Source: Sympetrum striolatum
Lineage: Eukaryota > Arthropoda > Insecta > Odonata > Libellulidae
NCBI GenBank assembly: GCA_947579665.1
Contig: OX388346.1
Location: 86,306,615-86,370,614 of the forward strand
DNA length: 64,000 nucleotides
Reading direction: 5' to 3'
The translations under genes were made by a program, and so were the position numbers. The notes beneath the pieces were generated by a model. It saw only the letters and a program-made list of their open reading frames with translations. It was not told the origin of the DNA and searched no databases. Positions 11,501 to 23,994 of this stretch are shown piece after piece. The stretch's first letter is position 1; the number at the start of each line of letters is the position of its first letter.

Positions 11501-14500
11501 TGTAATAGAAGCATATTTGCTTATGGGAAAGTCATTCTCAGAGTTATTACCTCAAAATACCATTCTGATTGGAAAGAATTCTTCGCTTATCAATATCTGC
11601 CATCATATTCACAAGAACACCAACATTAGCCAATAAAAGATCCTTGGAGATACCATTAGGATCTTGTAGCAATGAAATCAACCTCTCTAGTACTGTAAAA
11701 TATATAGAAATACACTCAAAATACTATAGGCAATACCAAAGAGTTTATGTAATTAGCATTCAATACTATGATAAAATAATAAAAAATAATGATGCTGTAG
11801 ATAATAACTCACATCCACTTTCAACCATGTAATCTCTAACTTCTTTGGATTGAGTTAAATTTCCAAATACCCTTACAGCTTCCGTAAGTACTTCGGAATG
11901 ATCATCCATTAGAAATCGATGTAAAGCTAACAAACAGCACAATCATGTAGGGGATTAAAGAGCAAGACAAGAAAAGCTATTAAACATTAAAGAAATATTC
12001 ATTTTCATGCAACTATGAGGTAAATCAAAGCAGAACACAATATCAGGCTTTCTGGCCAGAGATTCTCTTAGAACAACTCTTAGTGCTTCTCTTCCAAAGA
12101 ATGTCATTAAACCCTTAATGATATCAGAAAAGATCCGGTTTAAATCTTCTTAACATACTAAATTATAAAAATATCTTTTTATAAGTTACCTTCAGCAATT
12201 ACTAGCTGTCTTTGGTAAAAATCTCCTTCTGTAGTAGCAACAGCCCAAAAAGAAAGGTTATTCAAGGTAGCTAAGGAACTTAGAACAAGTTCAAGGCTTG
12301 TAGATACTTGGTGGTGATTTACTATGCTCAGTAAGGCATCTGTTACCAGCACACAAACGTTACCATTGATATTTTGGTCTTTTTTCATTTCCACAATATT
12401 TTGTCCAACAACAGGACTGATACTGACGTTTGCTATTATCCGCACAATCTAAGCAGCAATACAGCAAAAAGAAATTGTACAATTATTCACACAGTATATC
12501 TGGAGCCAATTGGTTTTAACTCTTTACATTTACATTGAATATATGTATCGCTTTCTCACATTTTGATGGTATTAAACGTGTATAAACCAGTTACTGATGG
12601 AAATTTCAACCTAATTTAATTCAAATTGAGAAATTATATGTTACTGTATTCAGCATTAGAGTTCAATTATTGAAATTGCTGCAAAATATCTATAAATGAA
12701 CTTCATTTGAATGTTATTGAAATCAAAATGGATAATATACATCAATATTCATTCAATTTCAGTAAAAACCATAAGTTAATCACATATTTTATGTAAAACA
12801 TATGTAATACACTGGAAAATATAATATAATGTAAAAAGTACATAAGAAAAAGTGTTTCCTAAAGCCTATTTTCATCTGAAAATACTAAATAAAACATTTT
12901 ACAGGTGCCATAAGTTTGAGGTTTAACATTTGAAAAATATTTTTCCATCAAGTCAGCATAGCTCATGGCAAAATGATCCAAAAAATAAGGCATTTTATAA
13001 ATTGTCTTCACATACCTTAACTAGAACATCTTCAATTGGTTCACTTGATGCAGCTTGTGGTTTCTTTGAATTGCGATGTTCGGCTTTGGATGATAAGGAT
13101 TTGTCAATTTCAATATACTTGTATAATAAATTTATCAAACACGTGAATGCCTCATCTTCAAAGTAAAACTGTAAAGAAAAGGATAATTTTACTGAACGAT
13201 TATCCTATATGAATAAATCAAACATTTAAAAGGTTATAAAATTTTTCAGTAAACAAGAACTGAGAACTTTTTGTAAGAATAATGAACTCATTTTAATCAT
13301 TCCTAAATAGATCTTTAGTATTGAAAAATAATATAACAAAAGGTAGCAATGGAATGTTACTCAAATTTGAAGAAGTACATTATGGAATCAATTACAAAAC
13401 TTGTCATATTTTTAGTCAGTAAAATTGTAGATCATTTAGAATATACTTTTGATTTATTATGAGCTGGATTGTTCCTCTGATTAAAGGAAAAACCAGAACA
13501 CTCTCACTGCACTATATAAGGAAGATGATAGAATACCCTAAATCCTAATTTTCGTATTTATTTAGGAAAACCAACTCCTGAAGTATTCACTCGAGGCTTA
13601 GTAAGAAGGTTTTCCTATAATGCCAATGAATACTTGATTTTCTACAAAGTGATTGTTCAAACTTTTGCCAATTTTGAAAATATCCTCCACTGCATTCCTG
13701 AACCAAGATAGTATTTATTTGAATCAGTAATTATTACATAACCAAATAGCATTCAATTAGAGAATTATATACGAGTACTTTCAGAGGATTTTTATTTAAT
13801 ATGGCACAATTATAAATTTTTGCTTTTTACCACCTGAGAATGCCAATTACGACTGATTCTAAGCAGTGGGCAGAGTAAGCAAAGTATTGTGGAGCTCTCA
13901 AGTTAGGGTTACTCTAAGGTTTCCTAAATCCTTTGAATATCAAAAATGGAAAGTCATATTCATCCAAGTTTCATATCCAAGTGTTTGAGCATTCCGAATG
14001 GGAGGTTTCTACAAAAGGTGAATGTAAAATTCAGTTAAATATTCCCAAAAAAAGAAAAAAATGGATAATAGTTCATATCTAGCTACAGGCCTGTTCTTAT
14101 AATTTTGGGGGCCCTACACAACATTATTGTATGGGGCCCTATAGACCCCAGTGCCAGGCTGCAGTGCAATGATTGCACCGTTCCAATGACAGTTGAATAA
14201 CCACTTCGTTTTATTTTCGTTACATGTGAGACAAGCAAAATATAATGTTAAAATATCATAATATGGTACGGAAATTGAATTTATTATGCTTTTAATTTTA
14301 CTTATTTAATAAAAATTTTAATTATTGAAATGTTTTATGTTCTTTTTGTGGCTTGGCAGCGGGGCCCCTAAGTTGACTGGGCCCTACGCGACCACATATA
14401 CTGCGTATGCCTAAAAACGGCCCCCTCTAGCTAAGGGCAACAAATGGGGTCATATTGGCACTGAAGAGCAGTATAACTTCTGAAAGAGCTGAGTACCATT

Positions 14501-17500
14501 TGAATTTTTCTAATTATGTGACTGATGAGAAATATATTTGCAACAATTGAGCTGCAACAGTTTTTTCAATATTAGGAAAATATTTTTAAACAGTTTATAG
14601 CCACAAGTGATTTAATTTCTATAGCGAGCATAATCCTAGCTTCCAAGAGCAATACCCTGATATTCTGACTTAATTGCTTGAAATTCAATGAGAAATAAGA
14701 AAGGTTAAAGAAAATAACACAAATTTATTCTACATCAGTTTCACATATCAGCATAATATCACAGTCAATACTTAAGAATGAATCTTACCTCCAATCTTGC
14801 CTTGTCACTCTTTGCCAATAAGTTACCCAAAACATAACAAAGCCGCACCACTATATCTTGTCTTCCAGGATACTTTTTCAAAAGTTTAGTAATAGTTCTT
14901 AAACTGTTGTCATGTTCTATGATTGCAGAGCAGCAAATATCATGAGTTGATAATATACTGTAAATAAAGAATGTCAAATAGTAATGTTAGAGAGATCACT
15001 TTCCTAGATAATTACCCTCAATGGCGCATATATAATTTAGCAAGTAAAAATATAATGAACAATTGTAAATTCACTGTAAGAAGTGAACTCAAAAAATAAT
15101 AATCTACATAAATTTTAAACAAACATGCTACTAAAAAAACAAAAACAAATTAGTACTAAACTTATAAAATTATCTAACACTTCGGGAGATACTTTAAGAA
15201 AACTACTTTGATGTATTAAATATTTAATTATTATGACAAAAGTCTAGATGATCTAACATTTAAAATTAATTTTAAAATGCAAAAAATTATCATGTTTTGC
15301 AGTATTAATACATGTGAATCACTATAATATATTGATGCACAGCAGTGAAAGAAAGGAAAAATTTAAAGATGATTTTATAAACATATTTTCATCAGCAAAA
15401 TCATGTCGAATGGAAATTTCAATACAAAAGGATGATAGAGAAAGACGATTCACTTATATTAATGCAAACATAAACATACTGTTTTTGGTAATCACCTTAA
15501 AGTTCGAGAAACATTACTTATTATATCCAAATCACATGAAAATATCTGTATGGTGGAGCATAATTCTTTAAGCACTCCAGATGAAACAAAAGCATGAGGA
15601 AATGGCTCTTCTTCTTCACCAGCCACATTTCTTAAGGCCCCAGTAAGTTGGAATAAAGCATGGCTTGTTTGCTCAGATACTTGTCCTTCGTCAACTCTCT
15701 ATAAAAAACCATACTGTGAAAAATTTGCATGTACTTCTAATATATGTAGTAAGATATTCATAGCCCAGCCATACCAATGAGGATAATAAAGGAAGCGTAA
15801 TTGTATAAGGCCCACTCTCATTTGGTTTAAAGTTATAGGAAATGTCTAGGAGCTTTGATTGCCTTTTCGCACAACAAGCAATATGTTCATTAACCCACTC
15901 AATACTACTGTATGTTCAGCAAATCGATGCTGGACGTGAAATCATTTTTTTACATTAATTTATAATTTTCAGTTATTTTATCATTTTAAATTATTTTTGA
16001 TTTATTTAAAGGAAAAATAAAGTTTTTATACCAAATTTTGGACATACCTCGGATTCAAATCATCCGTGTCTGGAGGGAATTCGGTTATGCAACCCCAAAA
16101 TGCAAATCCAAAAAAAAATTGATGCATAATCCAGGACCATTCTTACAATCAGGACACGTAAGCAATGAAGTGCTCCAAAACAGTAAAAACAAAAAACGAA
16201 CAACTTTCACTGTTGCCTAGAAAGGTACTAAGATGCTGATCAAAAGAGAGAAGCTATCCTGCAACGCTCCACTCCGCAATTGGCCAGCAAACATACCAGG
16301 ACCCATGCCTTGAATGCAAGGCATACGTCCTACGTCTAGGAAGCCATGCTTTGAATTCAAGGCATCTGCATTGAGTGGGTTAATATCTGGCTATCACTTC
16401 TTGAATGGAAATATTATGGTACCTTCATGATATCTTTGGTGCACTCATAACATTAAATAATATAAACTGTATTAAGAATACATTAAAACTGTTCCCTAAA
16501 AAGTTTCAAATTATTCAAAAATGAATAGCTGGGTGTAAAATTAGATAAGGAGCTTTTAAGACTTGGCTGGATGCCCAGGTACCTGACTAAGACAAAATCT
16601 TAGTCCTAAAAATGCTTTTCTTACAACCAGAGATCTTAGCTTGCTTAGTTAAAAATAGCATTACAATCTGATAAACAAACAAGCTGATAATATTATTCCA
16701 AAAATAATATAATACAATCTGAAGCAAAATTCAATATTAAATACAGACCTTTAAGAGAAATTACGTGAATGAGAGATTTCAACTAAAAATATCTCAATAA
16801 TGCTAAATAGCTTGATTTACAAACCCATTTGTTGATCACTTTCATGTGGAGAACCATTAACTCTAATGTTCCAAAATTTAAAAGTTTCTTCAGCAACGAA
16901 GAGTTCATTGTGAGAAATTTTATGGCACCATATCCATAAATGCATGCCTCAGCATCTTCCATGGGCTCAGCGGTTCCCAAAGCATTCACAAATAATTCTG
17001 CAGAAATTAATTTAATTGTATTCCATGCCTAAGGAAGTGATTCATAAAAACAAACTACCATAAAGAGCTTACCAAGTAAATTGCCTCTCATAAATAAATG
17101 ATCATTTCTATCATTTCTTGAAACCTTGAAAATTAACTTGCATACTCCAGCTAAATTACTCCCAGCAACACACAACTGTAACCAAAAACTGCTTATTTAG
17201 AAAAGACAGAAAACTTTCTTTGAATTCTCTTGTATTAAATGTGCAGGAAAATGAGTATTTTTACTCACAGCCAAAACAACATGAGCAACTTCTAGGAGCA
17301 ACTCATCATTGGAACGCTCTACAAACTTATACAGACATCTAAGTATCTGAGTTTTTGTCTTAGGGCTTAATTTGCAGCCTAGAAAACCATTGTTTTCTAA
17401 CGACTCATAGAGTTTCTGAATTATAGATATTATTCTTGATTCATTATTTTCTGAAAATTAAGAATATTTTTTTTATTTATTACAGAATTTTAGAATGAAA

Positions 17501-18820
17501 TTATTTCTTAAATCTAATGTCCTCTATTTACCATGTCCAGCCTCAGAATATAGTTTTTGGGTGATTTGGATAATTTGATGATTTGAATCAAGTTCCTGAT
17601 TTGATGAACTTAGCCCAACTTTATTGCAGCTTTGGTTTTGGATACAACCATCACCTTTGTATGAATCGTTTGGAACAAATTTACTATAATTTTCCTCAGA
17701 AGTGATGTTAATTTCATCAGTCAGAGGGTTTTTGACATGCTCTTCCAAATCCTTTTCATAAGGCACACAATTTGCTGATGAGTTTTCATCTGATTTATTT
17801 GTGGAGGAATTATTATTGGAATTAGTGTTAACCCCATGGAACAGATTAGAATTTCTATCACCTGATTTTGCCTGGGTACTGGGGCATCTCTTGCTGGACA
17901 TTTTGTCCACTTTCTGACCATTTTTAATATACTCAATTTTTTCTTCATCCTCTTCTGGCACTAACAATAAAATAAAATAAAAGTAGAGTGGCACATAAGA
18001 AGATGAGTAAACATTTAAAGAGAAACAAATTTCAAGTAAATTATAAATATCATTACATAAATCATCCAATATAGAAATTATCCACTTATTAAAAGACAAT
18101 ATGTATTTGAGAATTATTTAAACTAAGTCTCCAGATAATGCAGCAGACATAAGCAGCCCTTAGCAAAGTTTTGAATGCTGAATTAAGCTATGCATAAAGC
18201 TATGAACAATCATGAACTACATACAATTCTTTAGAGAAGCATGATGAAATTGAAGTCTTATCGGTCTTGATGGTTTCAAGTTTGCATCAGCTGGTTTAGG
18301 CAAATTGGGTAATTTTACCCGATTTGAAGCATTAACAGAATGCCAAAAATTTGGGATACAAGTTTTTTGTTTTTCTTCTGATTTAACAAGAACTTCTCTT
18401 CTACGATGAGGTAAAAGAATCGCATTTGGGACTAACCACTGCTTTTGACCGTTGGATTCACCATATACCTTCTCACTTTGCAAGTACCTCAGGCTAAAGA
18501 AGAAGAAATTTATTCACATTGGGTCATTAAAATTGTTAAAAATCGAGATTTGGCCGAAATACATACTTCACGGCACTAGGTGGTCGGTTGACGACTGGTC
18601 CCACTGCTTTTCCAAATAGCGTTCGTTGACTTTCACGGGGAGTGAATGGACGTTTGGTATCAACTGCCCTAATACCTCCCGGTGCCATTGCAAGGAAACC
18701 ATTTTTTTGGCTTGCCATTTCAGCCTTAGCTTCGTTTATAATTTCGGCACTAGATCTTTTTGATACAGGAAGCTCGTAGAATGCTAATCCAATTTTTCGC
18801 CTGTTTAACTTAGAATCCAT
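8562..18820 (-). CDS. ARMC2: Armadillo repeat-containing protein 2 homologue (complete, 14 coding exons)
   Basis: ARMC2 is needed for sperm flagellum assembly, where it acts as an intraflagellar-transport adaptor for radial spokes. Minus-strand exons: 18567-18820, 18225-18493, 17532-17960, 17269-17450, 17073-17175, 16825-16997, 15496-15698, 14789-14957, 13016-13168, 12190-12448, 11813-11926, 11551-11692, 10513-10670, 8562-8728. All phases agree and the sum is 2775 bases (924 residues; human is about 870). The N-terminus carries the ARMC2 signature YELPVSKRSSAEIINEA and KRPFTPRESQRTLFG (56-70). A low-complexity Ser/Asn-rich linker fills exon 3. From about residue 320 armadillo-type helical repeats follow, with VYGYGALK-like ACIYGYGAIK, HALFQLTGALRNV and EAVRVFGNLTQSKEVRDY. 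The C-terminus (WEDFATVATDLLEKIE) is also ARMC2-like. Introns hold MITEs and SINE relics but no breaks in coding sequence. The gene converges with the SMYD gene. Confidence 0.9.
8787..9367. mobile_element. piggyBac-like MITE, family A copy 1
   Basis: A 581-bp element with CCCTCGAGTACTCG at the left end and its inverted counterpart at the right. TTAA is intact on the right (9368-9371) and degraded to TAAA on the left. It lies in the last intron of ARMC2. A second copy of similar length lies in opposite orientation at 48791-49381. CCC/GGG ends next to TTAA duplications indicate mobilisation by a piggyBac-type transposase. No coding capacity. Confidence 0.85.
9465..9585 (-). mobile_element. Decayed tRNA-derived SINE copy
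   Basis: The block GGAGGTAGCTCTAACTGATTGAGATACCAT and its flanks resemble the SINE family at 53.8 kb (GGTAGCTCTAACTAATAAGGTACCAT followed by a TTCATTT block). The B-box region is too degraded to be recognised alone, so the call depends on similarity to the better copies. Confidence 0.45.
9902..10169. mobile_element. Degenerate hAT-like MITE
   Basis: Left end CAGTGTTTCCCAACTGG and right end GTTAGGAAATACTG form imperfect inverted termini of the very common hAT CAGTGTTTCCCAA type, 268 bp apart, inside an ARMC2 intron. No matching 8-bp flanking duplication remains, so this is an old copy. Confidence 0.5.
10844..11393. mobile_element. MITE with about 190-bp terminal inverted repeats
   Basis: Arms at 10844-11032 and 11203-11393 are imperfect inverted copies of each other (for example GAATGGGTCCGGGG against CCCCGGACCAATTC, and CAACATTTTTAG against CTAAAAATGTTG). 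They enclose a 170-bp AT-rich centre and no ORF. The structure is of the foldback/MITE type in an ARMC2 intron. TTAA lies at the left edge and TTAACTG at the right edge, but the ends cannot be fixed to the base. Confidence 0.75.
14086..14425. mobile_element. hAT-type MITE with perfect 8-bp target duplication
   Basis: A 340-bp element flanked by TCTAGCTA at 14078-14085 and 14426-14433. It starts CAGGCCTGTTCTTA and ends in AAAACGGCCCCC with further GGGCCC-rich subterminal blocks in inverted orientation. It lies in the ARMC2 intron between exons 8 and 9. It has no coding capacity and looks more recent than most other MITEs here. Confidence 0.75.
15894..16379. mobile_element. piggyBac-like MITE, family B
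   Basis: A 486-bp element with ends CCCACTCAAT and ATTGAGTGGG, precisely flanked by TTAA at 15890-15893 and 16380-16383. It lies in the intron between ARMC2 exons 6 and 7. The subterminal region has repeated CTTGAATGCAAGGCAT / TTGAATTCAAGGCAT blocks. Short internal ORFs show no transposase signature. Confidence 0.85.
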
Positions 18821-21800
18821 TTCTTTGTAACAATGAGAGTTCCAAATCTTTCTGGTGGGAACCTGGGGGTCAATGTCAAATCTTTACTGTTTCTGCAAAT
18901 TTTTAAATTCGACGAATCCATCGAAATGACATTACTAGATTTTATATCTGAAGGTCACTACAATTTTCAATTCTTAACTTCCAAATACATATTCTGAAAG
19001 AATATTCTAGAGCCTGCAGTTACATACAATTTTTACCTGATTGTTCACCAGTCCTCCACGAAATGAACATTACGGAACCTATGCTGTTTAGCTCGTAAAG
19101 GTAAACCTTGATTACAGACTAATCTAGTTGCATTTCCATTGGTAGTTTCGAGAAGAAATGTTCGTGAAACTCTTCGTTTAATCGATATCTTCCGAGGCTT
19201 CCGAGTCACGAACTGCAAACCAAGAGGGATCGATAACTGACGGCTATCGTAAATTCTTTAGAATGTTTTAAATCTTGGTATAAACATTCACGATATGTAT
19301 AGGACAATTGGTGATTAATATGCTAGTAAACACGGTGAGATAGATTAATCCCGAGGACCCCGAGTAAATCATAACGATCGTGTAACCATGGACACTGGGC
19401 GAAGCACTCAACAATTTTTTGGGTAACATGTTATTTTGTACATCGTAGCATCGTGGAAGTACAAGTTTTCAAGATGTCTATGAATAAAAATTGCGTAATC
19501 TGCGTCTAAATCCTTTATTAGAAATATTATTACAATTATTCATTATTTCCTTCCATAAATCAATTGGTGATAAATGAATCCAATTAAACACAACTTACAA
19601 AAAAGTCACCAATGAAGAACACGACTGTGAATACATATTTGATAATGAACATATTAAAGTTAAAGTAGAAATCATAAAAGTTCTAATGATATGCTTATGC
19701 ATAAAGAATGACTGAAGATTGGAAATCTCTTCTCTTACTATTCTCTCAGAAAGACAATTTTACAATTTCACTAGAGTTAATTACATTAATCAAGGATTAT
19801 AATTGATAAAATAGGAAATGAAATTGAATTTTACATTAAAGGAATGACAATGTTTCAGATTACTACATTATGACAATGGTGCATCTAAAGATATTACAAG
19901 CATACAACACTGACACCAATTATGTCCTAAAATTATGTATCACATTTAACCCATCAGAAAGATGAAGATGACACTAACAGGTATGAACATCATAGATGTG
20001 TCATCATTTAGTTGGAAGTCCAAGAGTAATTGTTTCTTTTAATAAATATAATATGGCTCTCCATTTATCAGGCTATGAATATAAACATAGAAAAGTACAA
20101 AAAACTTTTTTAGTGCAAGGATTAGATGAATATTTTCATCCTTTTCACATCTATGGAATAATTAAAAAAATCATATTTTCTTACACATCACATGCCATTC
20201 ATTGAGACAGTTTTGAATGTATTTTTTTCGGTAAGTAAATGTATCATTATAAAATTACAAAATATAATTCACAAAAATGTCTTGGCATAGTCACATAGAA
20301 AATGTAACTAAGTAGCTGACAAAATATCTAAGTCAATAACTGGTTGAATGTGTGTGATATTATTTTAGAGCATTTGTTATTAAATACTTCTTTGAATTGA
20401 AAAATACAGTATTTTTCTGGTGCCAAGTATGCACTTTTTACCCATTAAAATTTGATATACATGAAATTATCTTGCATGCCTGCTATTCGTTTCTTTATTA
20501 ACTAAAATAGCTGAATGCCTTGAATAAAAAAATACCTATATAGATTACTCTCAAGCATACTATGTATTAAAATATTTTGAGTAATGGCCAATTAACTTCA
20601 ATTTATGACCAAACCATCATCCTTTATTTAGTTGAAAGCCTCCACTAAATCAGCAACATCAAAAAAAAAAAAATTAGCAAGATGGAGTGGAAGTAAATTC
20701 AAATAAAGCAACATTGGTAGAATTAGAAGACATCTGATGCAGCCAAAAACGAAATTTTGTGTTTCATATATCTTCTTAAGTTATTTCTCAGAGAATTATA
20801 ATAGTATAATATATAGAATAAAGGTAGAGAAATGATTCTCTGCTAAAGATTTTATCATAACTTGATAACCTGTTTGTTATATATGTTGCAGGTTTATTTT
20901 TAAAAGTCTTAAACTTTCATAATAAAAGAAAAGATGAGCATTCCAAATTTAAATGACAGCTACATAATGATTTTCCCTTTCAATGCATGGACTCGTATGA
21001 TAAACAATATTAAAGCCTAGGGAGGGAGGGAGTCTGTGGGATCTCATGAAGAAATTAGCCCAACAAGAAAGAATATCCAAGGAATGGAAGAAGAGAATAC
21101 TTGTAAAAGAAAATGAGATGAAGCAAGGATTCGACAGGAAACGGTGATAGGAGAAGAGCAATTTGGCTATATGCCAGGAAAAGGGACAACGGACGCTACT
21201 TTACGGCTCGGAGACATGGCCTGCAGCAAAGGTACAGGAAAGGAAATAAGAGGTGGCCAAAATGAGAATGCTGACAAGAATGAATGGTGTCACAAGAAAG
21301 GAGAGAGGGAAGAAATGACCTCAGGGAGGAACGACAAAGGTAGACCCTATTGAGAAGAAGATACAGGAAGGGAGGCTAAGGTGGTTTGGGCACGTGGGAC
21401 TGGGGAGACTGGAGGTGACCAGGATGGCCCAAGCATTGATGGAGGGACAGAAAACCTGAAAAAGAAAGGTTGGAGATGGTAGAAGACCCTAGAGAGGGAG
21501 AACTGAAGAAGAAAATTAAAAGACAGTAATGCCGACCCAATACACCATGCAAAAAGGCATAGATAAATAAGAAGATCCTCAACTGCAGATGCCAAAAACT
21601 TCTGGCACTGGCTTTCACTACAACAATTATATCCAAAATGAACGTTAATTTTACATTTTACGGGGTGTAATGTCTTCCAGAATCCAACGACTGAATAGAA
21701 AAGTAGAATTTTGGGGTAGAAATATGGGGATTCATAGAGACATTGAAAGCATCTCTTGTGAATTAAATATCATCATTAGGATCCATTAAAAATCTGAAAA

Positions 21801-23994
21801 TGTAATATCATTTATTTTAATGAGGTAAAAGAGTAAATGTTTTCTAGAAAATTTAACATGAAAATGTGCTAAAACATCCATGCTTGTCTTACACGGAATA
21901 CTGACGAAATCATTCACAAAAACAAAATGCTAACAAGAATAACTATCCTACAAATACAATAAGTAATTCTAATAGAAAATTCTTCTGGATAAATATAATT
22001 AATTGTTCAACGTTAAACGAATTTCCTCACAACTATGCCTTGAACGCTACATCCATGTTTATACTTTATCTACCTACATGTCACATTTGAAAGTAATTAA
22101 ACTGAAACAAATAGGAAATATATTTGCTGATAGAATTTTTGAACACTTTGCCATTATCTATGGAAATATTCATGAGAAGAGAATACATCATAAGGAAACT
22201 GATAAAATTATTTACTTTCATATACAAGACCAAATATAATCTTGATAATTATCCAGTCCAACATTAAAATGTAACAAATGAAGGCCTTTTATGCACCAAT
22301 TGATGCTGAAGATGTAAGATTACATATGTTAAGTTTAAAAAGCACTTTGTTAGCACCACTACCTACATAGATGACACAATTTCATAGCACTATAGCTTTC
22401 CCTTATTTCTTTTTCACTAAAAAGTAATAAATATTTTCAAAAAGTGAATTTTAGAATAATTTTGGTTTATTACTTATTCTCCTTTCTCTTCTGCTTCTTC
22501 TTTTCAAAATATGGCTTAGAGCCGTATTTTGGAAATAAATAGTTCCTTCCTAAGGATTAACATTGAATTATCTTTGTTTTCTATTAATCAGAATTTTTTT
22601 GAGTTTTACGAGAGCAAGTTCTAGTGCATAAAAATATGCAACCTTTATTTTAGTATGAAATGAACTAGATTAGGCAATTTTCTGCAAGACATACAAACAG
22701 GTCAATTTAGCTAGTAGAAGGAAAGAAATGATACAAACAACCACCTTAAATCCCTTCAAGGGATTCCCTTATGGCCATCCAGAAGTACTTTTTCAATCTA
22801 TAAATTGAGCTGAATAATTGACAGAATGTTAGAGAAAATGAGCTTCATCAAGAGATTTTTTAAAATCTGAGCTCCTTCTAATAAGTTTTATCAGAATATG
22901 AAAACAGCAACAGATGTTGATCTCACATAACTACTCAACTCAATGATAATTTAAATGACAAATTAAACTGAAAACTAACCAAAAATGTATAACAATCCAA
23001 TGTCTAATATTCACAATCGAACTAACTAGCCAAATCATGATTATGAAAAAAAATTTTAACAATAGCAAATAATATCCTTTGATAGAATTTGACAGAGCTG
23101 GATATAACAGCTAAGGCAAATAAATTTTATTTCTTTAGCATAATAGACCTATAACATATCCTTACTATGTTTGTGTAATGTCTGCTTAGGCTCTTAAGAA
23201 TTTGCTCTAATTTACATTCTATATTAGTTTACCAGTCTCGTATGAGACTGGAAAACTTGTCACTAGTATGTTACTCATATCTGATGTAAAACTATCATCC
23301 ATCACTAAGAAAGACAAGCCATTGGAATGTATAGCACAGCTCGCCACCTTCATAAACCTGGAAATGACAACCAAGAAGATATGAAAAAAATACTAAATGC
23401 AAAATTTTCATCAAACTGCATTCTTACATAAAACTTTGATCATACTCATCTAGTTCAAAAAATATCAAATTTCCATAAATCTTTTACGAATACCAGGCAA
23501 TTACGAGATAATTTGTTGTGCTTTGTTGGCAGTTTTTGTTGACATCAATTTGCAAAATTGCATATTTAACTAAGTATTTCTTTGGTGATGAAGAACCATC
23601 TTTCAATAATTAAAAAACAATAGAGAAAGATGCAACAAGTTCAACTGAACTTAACCTACATAAGGTAATAAAAATAATAAAACATGTACTCATTAAAACT
23701 GCTTAAATCCAATACAACAACATGAGTCTAATACTGATGTTTACCTAAAGACAGCCATATCTTTTACACATAGAAATAGATAGAAAGCTGACACATTTAT
23801 CTGACAAGTACAAAATAAAACACTTCAGACGCTTCAACCTACACATTGAAAATGTTCCATGAGATCAATTATATTTCTTAGTGATGCAAGTACTCACTTT
23901 GATGAAATACTATCGTTGACAACATATTAAAGGATTAGAGAGCAATTTTCAGTTTAGATGAAGCTCACAGGGGTTTGGTGATAATGTGAACTTA
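18821..23994. other. Intergenic region between ARMC2 start and SHPRH stop
   Basis: About 5.2 kb between two minus-strand genes. It must contain the ARMC2 promoter (near 18.8-19.3 kb) and the SHPRH 3' UTR (left of 23995), but I cannot mark either boundary. Apart from a decayed RTE-type fragment at 21015-21500 I see only AT-rich sequence with short non-conserved ORFs (19996-20205, 22003-22239). Confidence 0.6.
21015..21500 (+). pseudogene. Decayed RTE-like non-LTR retrotransposon fragment
   Basis: Broken plus-strand frames keep two recognisable pieces: GEEQFGYMPGKGTTDATLRL (near 21150-21210), the reverse-transcriptase block typical of RTE-type and related LINEs, and EGRLRWFGHVGLGRLEVTRM (near 21370-21425), the usual C-terminal GRLRWFGHV block. 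The sequence between them is far too short, and frames are interrupted by stops and shifts, so this is an internally deleted dead copy. Confidence 0.75.

Noticed and set aside
22003..22239. 78-codon plus-strand ORF
   Set aside because: AT-rich composition, no motif, no repeat or splice context; expected by chance in this length of sequence.
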